64,000 nucleotides of DNA, from assembly GCA_964019695.1 (NCBI GenBank), contig CAXHUL010000547.1, forward strand, positions 406,407 through 470,406, written 5' to 3'. Below the pieces are notes generated by a model. The model had not been told where the DNA came from, made no database searches, and was given only the letters and a program-made list of their open reading frames with translations. Source of the DNA: Loripinus fragilis (taxonomy: Eukaryota > Mollusca > Bivalvia > Lucinida > Lucinidae). Below, one piece after another: positions 1 through 11,004 of this stretch. A program made the position numbers and the translations under genes. How positions within the stretch are numbered: the stretch's first letter is position 1; every line of letters starts with the position of its first letter.

Positions 1-1935
1 TTCTTCAGCATCACACACACATTTAATGGCCGGCCTCCTATTGTCTTTGGTATTGTTATGTAAATAATCAAGATTAAAATTCAGCAGTTTTGATTGTCAA
101 TTTCCTCTTTAAAATTTGAATTTAAAACTTGAAAATTATCAAATTTAATAAAATTTGCTGAAATTTAAGTTTAAAATTGCCATACACATACTGGGCTGAT
201 ATTTTTTCATTACTTTTGGATTATGTTGAGAGGAGGGACTTCAGAGATTCTGGCATTCTTTAATTCATTCTAAAATTTCAAGAAATAAGAAAGATATTGC
301 AAAAATATTGAAGTCTCGGCCTGGAAAATTGCCCCCGTTTAAGGCTGTTTTTTCCGAAATATGATATGTGTGTTTGATTGGCTGTCACATCTTGAATTCT
401 CATTCTGTTGTTCTCATATTGCTTTCACAAGTTCAGTGAATGTATAGTTGTTGGTATATAGATTTATTTCTCAATATAAAGTAAAATTAGGGTCTGTTCT
501 GAGCAGCAAATTTCTATTTTCGGGGTTTTGAGATGTTTGGGTCCCTATTGACATGATATTTTGCCTAGAGATATGAAATAAGCTCAAATACAAGCTTTTG
601 AAGAAAAAATGAGCCATATTTTTTTAAATATTTGGTTAAAACTGAGATTTCTAGGCTTTTGTAAGGTGTCGGCAACTGGTACATGTCAGAATAAGGTGCA
701 AAAATGTATTCCTAATTCATCTAGACTGTAGACTCAAGTCAAAATGGAGCTGTTTGTTTAAAATATCAAGCTCCCTCTGAGACAGGCAGGTCCCACCTCG
801 ACACTGGCCAGCTACTTTGTGGCCTCGGACAGCTCAAAAATGCCTATCAGGACATTGAACAAGTCCCAACTTTATAACCCTTGTCAAATGTTGAATCAAT
901 ATCATTTTGTGTGTGTGTGTGCCGAGTGTGTGTGTTGGGGGGGGGGGCGAGGGACAGCTAATTTACAAGGTAGTTAATAGGGTCTGATAGGAATCAGACC
1001 ACAATTATGTCCCTTGATCGGTTGTACACAATAAGGACGTTGTTTCGCGCAAATAGTTCCCCTGTCAGTGGGCTGTAAATCTACCAATTCATGTGAGCAT
1101 CCTTGTTATTGGGTATGTCTGAACTGCCCAATGAATAAGCTTAATTTCAGAAAATGTTGCTTCTGTCCCGGTAACTGGTCATTCTAGGAAAATTGAGGCC
1201 TCTGCACACCTGAGTAAAATGCTGTTGAAACAGCCAACACGACTGCTGTGCACCATAGGGTTTGCCTAAACTCCTGTGGTTCCAAAACGAGCCGGACTTG
1301 CCCTATCTAGTCAGTGATTAGAATGACTCCCAGGCCATGTTTGAGTGGGGAAAAGCTTCAGAAGAAAGCCAGCTTCATCATGTATAATAGGAGGTGTTGT
1401 AATGAATGATTAAATTATATAGTAAAATTAATTGTAGTCTCCCGCCTGTCGTGAGCAGCAAATTTCTATTTTCGGGGTTTTGAGATGTTTGGGTCCCTAT
1501 TGACATGATATTTTGCCTAGAGATATGAAATAAGCTCAAATACAAGCTTTTGAAGAAAAAATGAGCCATATTTTTTAAATATTTGGTTAAAACTGAGATT
1601 TCTAGGCTTTTGTAAGGTGTCGGCAACTGGTACATGTCAGAATAAGGTGCAAAAATGTATTCCTAATTCATCTAGACTGTAGACTCAAGTCAAAATGGAG
1701 CTGTTTGTTTAAAATATCAAGCTCCCTCTGAGACAGGCAGGTCCCACCTCGACACTGGCCAGCTACTTTGTGGCCTCGGACAGCTCAAAAATGCCTATCA
1801 GGACAGTGAACAAGTCCCAACTTTATAACCCTTGTCAAATGTTGAATCAATATCATTTTGTGTGTGTGTGTGCCGAGTGTGTGTGTTGGGGGGGGGGGGG
1901 GGCGAGGGACAGCTAATTTACAAGGTAGTTAATAG
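1..1935. repeat. Array block: C(3' part)-B-A-B
   Basis: Leftmost block. The 3' end of a C runs to 496, followed by B 497-980, A 981-1450 and B 1451-1935. The first B has a G-run of 11. A here ends cccgcctgt instead of the usual cgcgcctgt, a private variant. The array continues beyond the left edge. Confidence 0.88.
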
Positions 1936-3525
1936 TGTCCTTCCTTATTTTTAAGATTTGTCTTGCTGAGGAAGAGAGCTGCGGTCGGCTTTTATTGTGT
2001 TCTTGCTATTGAGTGGGTGTCTGTGTTAGGGTGTCTCTTCCTCGGGATGTGATGGCTGGTTGATCTGTGGTTTATAATTGTGGCATTTCACTGACCATAC
2101 TAACATGTTTTCTTGGTACTAGACTTCAATATGGTCATTACCGTAGTTACTCTAAATATTGGCCCACCACAGCTTCTCTGCAAGTTTATCATGAAATCTT
2201 TTGTACCCCCACCACCCCCATTTCACAATCGGATGAGTTGTGATAAGTTATATAAGCCCTGATCAGACTGCTCCTATCCAAATGTCCGACCTTGGTTAAA
2301 ACTACTTGCTCATGCCTAACAGGTGGAATATTTAGGGTAAATACAGCATAAGCAGTGTGATCTCAATTTGTGTTTTTGTCCATAAACAGTTTGGATTCTG
2401 ATCAAACTGCTGTTGCCCTTGGAGTCTCTTTTTAACTGATTGAGACTAAAAAAGTAACTCTGCACCACTTGTCAGACAGTGTTTCAAGGAGTAATTATTT
2501 ATTTTTTATTTATGATTAGGTTATGGAGCCTATGGGAAGACAACTGAACAAGTCCACCAGTTATAAGTGACAACACCATGCCAGACTACACAGTGGTTCT
2601 TCCATTTTGAGCAGTCACCGTCATATAACAAGAAAGCGTTGATTCCAAAACCTTCGGTAAGATTCTTTGTATTGAATACCAAGTTCTAGGTGAATAAGCC
2701 ACCTCCTTTGAGTCTACACAAGCATCATTGGAGTCTGCATAATGAGTGGATATGCCCTGGAAGGACAAAATGCCCCACCTTGAATTGTGTCTGACACTGC
2801 TGATTATGAAAAGGATAAAAAAGGACTTTCCTGTCATATTTATACTCATTTTTACATGCTGTCAGAATTGGGGGAATTCTAAACAATAACAGACACCATA
2901 GAATAAGTGACCCTGTCACATTTTATGAAAAAGAGCTGCATATGCATATGTTGTCCAGGTGGTGTTGTGTATTCCTGTCGACAATTTGTTGACGGCTCAC
3001 AGACGCATGCTGTGTTTGACTGCTTCACATTCTTCAGCATCACACACACATTTAATGGCCGGCCTCCTATTGTCTTTGGTATTGTTATGTAAATAATCAA
3101 GATTAAAATTCAGCAGTTTTGATTGTCAATTTCCTCTTTAAAATTTGAATTTAAAACTTGAAAATTATTAAATTTAATAAAATTTGCAGAAATTTAAGTT
3201 TAAAATTGCCATACACATACTGGGCTGATATTTTTTCATTACTTTTGGATTATGTTGAGAGGAGGGACTTCAGAGATTCTGGCATTCTTTAATTCATTCT
3301 AAAATTTCAAGAAATAAGAAAGATATTGCAAAAATATTGAAGTCTCGGCCTGGAAAATTGCCCCCGTTTAAGGCTGTTTTTTCCGAAATATGATATGTGT
3401 GTTTGATTGGCTGTCACATCTTGAATTCTCATTCTGATGTTCTCATATTGCTTTCACAAGTTCAGTGAATGTATAGTTGTTGGTATATAGATTTATTTCT
3501 CAATATAAAGTAAAATTAGGGTCTG

Positions 3526-3992
3526 ATTGATAGGAATCAGACCACAATTATGTCCCTTGATCGGTTGTACACAATAAGGACGTTGTTTCGCGCAAATAGT
3601 TCCCCTGTCAGTGGGCTGTAAATCTACCAATTCATGTGAGCATCCTTGTTATTGGGTATGTCTGAACTGCCCAATGAATAAGCTTAATTTCAGAAAATGT
3701 TGCTTCTGTCCCGGTAACTGGTCATTCCAGGAAAATTGAGGCCTCTGCACACCTGAGTAAAATGCTGTTGAAACAGCCAACACGACTGCTGTGCACCATA
3801 GGGTTTGCCTAAACTCCTGTGGTTCCAAAACGAGCCGGACTTGCCCTATCTAGTCAGTGATTAGAATGACTCCCAGGCCATGTTTGAGTGGGGAAAAGCT
3901 TCAGAAGAAAGCCAGCTTCATCATGTATAATAGGAGGTGTTGTAATGAATGATTAAATTATATAGTAAAATTAATTGTAGTCTCGCGCCTGT
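3526..3992. repeat. Representative module A of the array
   Basis: Module A is about 467-470 bp. It starts with an inverted repeat (ggtctgat ... atcagacc) and ends at the motif ctcgcgcctgt just before B. Other copies: 981-1450, 6071-6537, 7023-7491, 10050-10518, 13081-13549, 14036-14504, 17066-17534, 20098-20566, 23106-23575, 26130-26598, 27087-27555, 28040-28508, 34634-35095, 41332-41798 and 43879-44345. Variants are informative. Copies in the left part end cctgtcgtgag, while the three right-hand copies (34634, 41332, 43879) read cctgttctgag. No coding potential is evident. Module limits are drawn where neighbours change and are good to a few bases. Confidence 0.9.
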
Positions 3993-4480
3993 CGTGAGCA
4001 GCAAATTTCTATTTTCGGGGTTTTGAGATGTTTGGGTCCCTATTGACATGATATTTTGCCTAGAGATATGAAATAAGCTCAAATACAAGCTTTTGAAGAA
4101 AAAATGAGCCATATTTTTTAAATATTTGGTTAAAACTGAGATTTCTAGGCTTTTGTAAGGTGTCGGCAACTGGTACATGTCAGAATAAGGTGCAAAAATG
4201 TATTCCTAATTCATCTAGACTGTAGACTCAAGTCAAAATGGAGCTGTTTGTTTAAAATATCAAGCTCCCTCTGAGACAGGCAGGTCCCACCTCGACACTG
4301 GCCAGCTACTTTGTGGCCTCGGACAGCTCAAAAATGCCTATCAGGACAGTGAACAAGTCCCAACTTTATAACCCTTGTCAAATGTTGAATCAATATCATT
4401 TTGTGTGTGTGTGTGCCGAGTGTGTGTGTTGGGGGGGGGGGGGGGGGCGAGGGACAGCTAATTTACAAGGTAGTTAATAG
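3993..4480. repeat. Representative module B, with (GT)n and poly-G tract
   Basis: B is the only module present in every higher-order unit. It begins at gagcagcaaattt and ends gtagttaatag. Near its 3' end it carries (TG)n, then ccgag, another TG tract, and an uninterrupted G-run that varies between copies from 9 (about 24014-24022) to about 23 (about 26074-26096). Two further variants depend on context. Copies before A read acattgaac and copies before C read acagtgaac. Copies after C usually have a T7 run where copies after A have T6. Copies start at 497, 1451, 3993, 6538, 7492, 9566, 10519, 12597, 13550, 14505, 16579, 17535, 19614, 20567, 22623, 23576, 25634, 26599, 27556, 28509, 30597 (deleted form), 32550, 35096, 37174, 39253, 41799, 44346 and 46432. 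Confidence 0.9.
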
Positions 4481-6070
4481 TGTCCTTCCTTATTTTTAAG
4501 ATTTGTCTTGCTGAGGAAGAGAGCTGCGGTCGGCTTTTATTGTGTTCTTGCTATTGAGTGGGTGTCTGTGTTAGGGTGTCTCTTCCTCGGGATGTGATGG
4601 CTGGTTGATCTGTGGTTTATAATTGTGGCATTTCACTGACCATACTAACATGTTTTCTTGGTACTAGACTTCAATATGGTCATTACCGTAGTTACTCTAA
4701 ATATTGGCCCACCACAGCTTCTCTGCAAGTTTATCATGAAATCTTTTGTACCCCCACCACCCCCATTTCACAATCGGATGAGTTGTGATAAGTTATATAA
4801 GCCCTGATCAGACTGCTCCTATCCAAATGTCCGACCTTGGTTGAAACTACTTGCTCATGCCTAACAGGTGGAATATTTAGGGTAAATACAGCATAAGCAG
4901 TGTGATCTCAATTTGTGTTTTTGTCCATAAACAGTTTGGATTCTGATCAAACTGCTGTTGCCCTTGGAGTCTCTTTTTAACTGATTGAGACTAAAAAAGT
5001 AACTCTGCACCACTTGTCAGACAGTGTTTCAAGGAGTAATTATTTATTTTTTATTTATGATTAGGTTATGGAGCCTATGGGAAGACAACTGAACAAGTCC
5101 ACCAGTTATAAGTGACAACACCATGCCAGACTACACAGTGGTTCTTCCATTTTGAGCAGTCACCGTCATATAACAAGAAAGCGTTGATTCCAAAACCTTC
5201 GGTAAGATTCTTTGTATTGAATACCAAGTTCTAGGTGAATAAGCCACCTCCTTTGAGTCTACACAAGCATCATTGGAGTCTGCATAATGAGTGGATATGC
5301 CCTGGAAGGACAAAATGCCCCACCTTGAATTGTGTCTGACACTGCTGATTATGAAAAGGATAAAAAAGGACTTTCCTGTCATATTTATACTCATTTTTAC
5401 ATGCTGTCAGAATTGGGGGAATTCTAAACAATAACAGACACCATAGAATAAGTGACCCTGTCACATTTTATGAAAAAGAGCTGCATATGCATATGTTGTC
5501 CAGGTGGTGTTGTGTATTCCTGTCGACAATTTGTTGACGGCTCACAGACGCATGCTGTGTTTGACTGCTTCACATTCTTCAGCATCACACACACATTTAA
5601 TGGCCGGCCTCCTATTGTCTTTGGTATTGTTATGTAAATAATCAAGATTAAAATTCAGCAGTTTTGATTGTCAATTTCCTCTTTAAAATTTGAATTTAAA
5701 ACTTGAAAATTATTAAATTTAATAAAATTTGCTGAAATTTAAGTTTAAAATTGCCATACACATACTGGGCTGATATTTTTTCATTACTTTTGGATTATGT
5801 TGAGAGGAGGGACTTCAGAGATTCTGGCATTCTTTAATTCATTCTAAAATTTCAAGAAATAAGAAAGATATTGCAAAAATATTGAAGTCTCGGCCTGGAA
5901 AATTGCCCCCGTTTAAGGCTGTTTTTTCCGAAATATGATATGTGTGTTTGATTGGCTGTCACATCTTGAATTCTCATTCTGATGTTCTCATATTGCTTTC
6001 ACAAGTTCAGTGAATGTATAGTTGTTGGTATATAGATTTATTTCTCAATATAAAGTAAAATTAGGGTCTG
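4481..6070. repeat. Representative module C of the array
   Basis: C is about 1590 bp, from tgtccttccttattt to taaaattagggtctg. It holds a C-run (gta, Cn, a, ccccc), a short imperfect dyad around cctgtcgacaatttgttgac, the palindrome catatgcatatg, and a strongly AT-rich stretch of direct and inverted TTAAATTT-like words (about 5683-5750 in this copy). Other copies start at 1936, 7976, 11005, 14987, 18021, 21048, 24056, 28994, 30959, 33039, 35582, 37660, 39738, 42289, 44837 and 46930; a 3' fragment fills 1-496. Copies at 1936 and 4481 have the C-run interrupted (cccccaccaccccc), while later ones have a pure run. Copies at 21048 and 24056 share a deletion of about 20 bp after cgacctt. No gene is seen. 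Confidence 0.9.
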
Positions 6071-7975
6071 ATTGATAGGAATCAGACCACAATTATGTCC
6101 CTTGATCGGTTGTACACAATAAGGACGTTGTTTCGCGCAAATAGTTCCCCTGTCAGTGGGCTGTAAATCTACCAATTCATGTGAGCATCCTTGTTATTGG
6201 GTATGTCTGAACTGCCCAATGAATAAGCTTAATTTCAGAAAATGTTGCTTCTGTCCCGGTAACTGGTCATTCTAGGAAAATTGAGGCCTCTGCACACCTG
6301 AGTAAAATGCTGTTGAAACAGCCAACACGACTGCTGTGCACCATAGGGTTTGCCTAAACTCCTGTGGTTCCAAAACGAGCCGGACTTGCCCTATCTAGTC
6401 AGTGATTAGAATGACTCCCAGGCCATGTTTGAGTGGGGAAAAGCTTCAGAAGAAAGCCAGCTTCATCATGTATAATAGGAGGTGTTGTAATGAATGATTA
6501 AATTATATAGTAAAATTAATTGTAGTCTCGCGCCTGTCGTGAGCAGCAAATTTCTATTTTCGGGGTTTTGAGATGTTTGGGTCCCTATTGACATGATATT
6601 TTGCCTAGAGATATGAAATAAGCTCAAATACAAGCTTTTGAAGAAAAAATGAGCCATATTTTTTAAATATTTGGTTAAAACTGAGATTTCTAGGCTTTTG
6701 TAAGGTGTCGGCAACTGGTACATGTCAGAATAAGGTGCAAAAATGTATTCCTAATTCATCTAGACTGTAGACTCAAGTCAAAATGGAGCTGTTTGTTTAA
6801 AATATCAAGCTCCCTCTGAGACAGGCAGGTCCCACCTCGACACTGGCCAGCTACTTTGTGGCCTCGGACAGCTCAAAAATGCCTATCAGGACATTGAACA
6901 AGTCCCAACTTTATAACCCTTGTCAAATGTTGAATCAATATCATTTTGTGTGTGTGTGTGCCGAGTGTGTGTGTTGGGGGGGGGGGGGGCGAGGGACAGC
7001 TAATTTACAAGGTAGTTAATAGGGTCTGATAGGAATCAGACCACAATTATGTCCCTTGATCGGTTGTACACAATAAGGACGTTGTTTTGCGCAAATAGTT
7101 CCCCTGTCAGTGGGCTGTAAATCTACCAATTCATGTGAGCATCCTTGTTATTGGGTATGTCTGAACTGCCCAATGAATAAGCTTAATTTCAGAAAATGTT
7201 GCTTCTGTCCCGGTAACTGGTCATTCTAGGAAAATTGAGGCCTCTGCACACCTGAGTAAAATGCTGTTGAAACAGCCAACACAACTGCTGTGCACCATAG
7301 GGTTTGCCTAAACTCCTGTGGTTCCAAAACGAGCCGGACTTGCCCTATCTAGTCAGTGATTAGAATGACTCCCAGGCCATGTTTGAGTGGGGAAAAGCTT
7401 CAGAAGAAAGCCAGCTTCATCATGTATAATAGGAGGTGTTGTAATGAATGATTAAATTATATAGTAAAATTAATTGTAGTCTCGCGCCTGTCGTGAGCAG
7501 CAAATTTCTATTTTCGGGGTTTTGAGATGTTTGGGTCCCTATTGACATGATATTTTGCCTAGAGATATGAAATAAGCTCAAATACAAGCTTTTGAAGAAA
7601 AAATGAGCCATATTTTTTAAATATTTGGTTAAAACTGAGATTTCTAGGCTTTTGTAAGGTGTCGGCAACTGGTACATGTCAGAATAAGGTGCAAAAATGT
7701 ATTCCTAATTCATCTAGACTGTAGACTCAAGTCAAAATGGAGCTGTTTGTTTAAAATATCAAGCTCCCTCTGAGACAGGCAGGTCCCACCTCGACACTGG
7801 CCAGCTACTTTGTGGCCTCGGACAGCTCAAAAATGCCTATCAGGACAGTGAACAAGTCCCAACTTTATAACCCTTGTCAAATGTTGAATCAATATCATTT
7901 TGTGTGTGTGTGTGCCGAGTGTGTGTGTTGGGGGGGGGGGGGCGAGGGACAGCTAATTTACAAGGTAGTTAATAG
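4481..7975. repeat. Array block: C-A-B-A-B
   Basis: C 4481-6070, A 6071-6537, B 6538-7022, A 7023-7491, B 7492-7975. The A-B pair is repeated once, a step of about 0.95 kb, showing that A-B can duplicate independently of C. Confidence 0.88.
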
Positions 7976-10900
7976 TGTCCTTCCTTATTTTTAAGATTTG
8001 TCTTGCTGAGGAAGAGAGCTGCGGTCGGCTTTTATTGTGTTCTTGCTATTGAGTGGGTGTCTGTGTTAGGGTGTCTCTTCCTCGGGATGTGATGGCTGGT
8101 TGATCTGTGGTTTATAATTGTGGCATTTCACTGACCATACTAACATGTTTTCTTGGTACTAGACTTCAATATGGTCATTACCGTAGTTACTCTAAATATT
8201 GGCCCACCACAGCTTCTCTGCAAGTTTATCATGAAATCTTTTGTACCCCCCCCACCCCCATTTCACAATCGGATGAGTTGTGATAAGTTATATAAGCCCT
8301 GATCAGACTGCTCCTATCCAAATGTCCGACCTTGGTTGAAACTACTTGCTCATGCCTAACAGGTGGAATATTTAGGGTAAATACAGCATAAGCAGTGTGA
8401 TCTCAATTTGTGTTTTTGTCCATAAACAGTTTGGATTCTGATCAAACTGCTGTTGCCCTTGGAGTCTCTTTTTAACTGATTGAGACTAAAAAAGTAACTC
8501 TGCACCACTTGTCAGACAGTGTTTCAAGGAGTAATTATTTATTTTTTATTTATGATTAGGTTATGGAGCCTATGGGAAGACAACTGAACAAGTCCACCAG
8601 TTATAAGTGACAACACCATGCCAGACTACACAGTGGTTCTTCCATTTTGAGCAGTCACCGTCATATAACAAGAAAGCGTTGATTCCAAAACCTTCGGTAA
8701 GATTCTTTGTATTGAATACCAAGTTCTAGGTGAATAAGCCACCTCCTTTGAGTCTACACAAGCATCATTGGAGTCTGCATAATGAGTGGATATGCCCTGG
8801 AAGGACAAAATGCCCCACCTTGAATTGTGTCTGACACTGCTGATTATGAAAAGGATAAAAAAGGACTTTCCTGTCATATTTATACTCATTTTTACATGCT
8901 GTCAGAATTGGGGGAATTCTAAACAATAACAGACACCATAGAATAAGTGACCCTGTCACATTTTATGAAAAAGAGCTGCATATGCATATGTTGTCCAGGT
9001 GGTGTTGTGTATTCCTGTCGACAATTTGTTGACGGCTCACAGACGCATGCTGTGTTTGACTGCTTCACATTCTTCAGCATCACACACACATTTAATGGCC
9101 GGCCTCCTATTGTCTTTGGTATTGTTATGTAAATAATCAAGATTAAAATTCAGCAGTTTTGATTGTCAATTTCCTCTTTAAAATTTGAATTTAAAACTTG
9201 AAAATTATTAAATTTAATAAAATTTGCTGAAATTTAAGTTTAAAATTGCCATACACATACTGGGCTGATATTTTTTCATTACTTTTGGATTATGTTGAGA
9301 GGAGGGACTTCAGAGATTCTGGCATTCTTTAATTCATTCTAAAATTTCAAGAAATAAGAAAGATATTGCAAAAATATTGAAGTCTCGGCCTGGAAAATTG
9401 CCCCCGTTTAAGGCTGTTTTTTCCGAAATATGATATGTGTGTTTGATTGGCTGTCACATCTTGAATTCTCATTCTGATGTTCTCATATTGCTTTCACAAG
9501 TTCAGTGAATGTATAGTTGTTGGTATATAGATTTATTTCTCAATATAAAGTAAAATTAGGGTCTGTTCTGAGCAGCAAATTTCTATTTTCGGGGTTTTGA
9601 GATGTTTGGGTCCCTATTGACATGATATTTTGCCTAGAGATATGAAATAAGCTCAAATACAAGCTTTTGAAGAAAAAATGAGCCATATTTTTTTAAATAT
9701 TTGGTTAAAACTGAGATTTCTAGGCTTTTGTAAGGTGTCGGCAACTGGTACATGTCAGAATAAGGTGCAAAAATGTATTCCTAATTCATCTAGACTGTAG
9801 ACTCAAGTCAAAATGGAGCTGTTTGTTTAAAATATCAAGCTCCCTCTGAGACAGGCAGGTCCCACCTCGACACTGGCCAGCTACTTTGTGGCCTCGGACA
9901 GCTCAAAAATGCCTATCAGGACATTGAACAAGTCCCAACTTTATAACCCTTGTCAAATGTTGAATCAATATCATTTTGTGTGTGTGTGTGCCGAGTGTGT
10001 GTGTTGGGGGGGGGGGCGAGGGACAGCTAATTTACAAGGTAGTTAATAGGGTCTGATAGGAATCAGACCACAATTATGTCCCTTGATCGGTTGTACACAA
10101 TAAGGACGTTGTTTTGCGCAAATAGTTCCCCTGTCAGTGGGCTGTAAATCTACCAATTCATGTGAGCATCCTTGTTATTTGGTATGTCTGAACTGCCCAA
10201 TGAATAAGCTTAATTTCAGTAAATGTTGCTTCTGTCCCGGTAACTGGTCATTCTAGGAAAATTGAGGCCTCTGCACGACTGAGTAAAATGCTGTTGAAAC
10301 AGCCAACACGACTGCTGTGCACCATAGGGTTTGCCTAAACTCCTGTGGTTCCAAAACGAGCCGGACTTGCCCTATCTAGTCAGTGATTAGAATGACTCCC
10401 AGGCCATGTTTGAGTGGGGAAAAGCTTCAGAAGAAATCCAGCTTCATCATGTATAATAGGAGGTGTTGTAATGAATGATTAAATTATATAGTAAAATTAA
10501 TTGTAGTCTCGCGCCTGTCGTGAGCAGCAAATTTCTATTTTCGGGGTTTTGAGATGTTTGGGTCCCTATTGACATGATATTTTGCCTAGAGATATGAAAT
10601 AAGCTCAAATACAAGCTTTTGAAGAAAAAATGAGCCATATTTTTTAAATATTTGGTTAAAACTGAGATTTCTAGGCTTTTGTAAGGTGTCGGCAACTGGT
10701 ACATGTCAGAATAAGGTGCAAAAATGTATTCCTAATTCATCTAGACTGTAGACTCAAGTCAAAATGGAGCTGTTTGTTTAAAATATTAAGCTCCCTCTGA
10801 GACAGGCAGGTCCCACCTAGACACTGGCCAGCTACTTTGTGGCCTCGGACAGCTCAAAAATGCCTATCAGGACAGTGAACAAGTCCCAACTTTATAACCC

Positions 10901-11004
10901 TTGTCAAATGTTGAATCAATATCATTTTGTGTGTGTGTGTGCCGAGTGTGTGTGTTGGGGGGGGGGGGGGGCGAGGGACAGCTAATTTACAAGGTAGTTA
11001 ATAG
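7976..11004. repeat. Array block: C-B-A-B higher-order unit (3.03 kb)
   Basis: C 7976-9565, B 9566-10049, A 10050-10518, B 10519-11004; 3029 bp in total. This is the first complete copy of the higher-order unit that dominates up to about 29 kb. A has private changes (tttggtatg, ttcagtaaatg, gcacgactg). Confidence 0.88.

Larger units (their letters stand above)
1936..4480. repeat. Array block: C-A-B (2.55 kb unit)
   Basis: C 1936-3525 passes directly into A 3526-3992 with the junction ggtctgattgatagg, then B 3993-4480. The C-A junction carries an extra attg relative to most B-A junctions, making a 9-bp stem (ggtctgatt / aatcagacc). The C-run is in its short interrupted form. Confidence 0.88.

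Noticed and set aside
1378..1635. 85-codon minus-strand frame spanning the A-B junction as a conserved peptide gene
   Set aside because: It is interrupted in some copies by a one-base change in the T-run (T6 to T7) and its ends vary with the neighbouring module, as expected for non-coding repeat DNA.
2586..3100. Sets of 60-87 codon frames recurring in each C module as possible genes
   Set aside because: They overlap on both strands, have no domain or splice context, and recur only because the satellite copies are nearly identical. Substitutions do not favour any frame.
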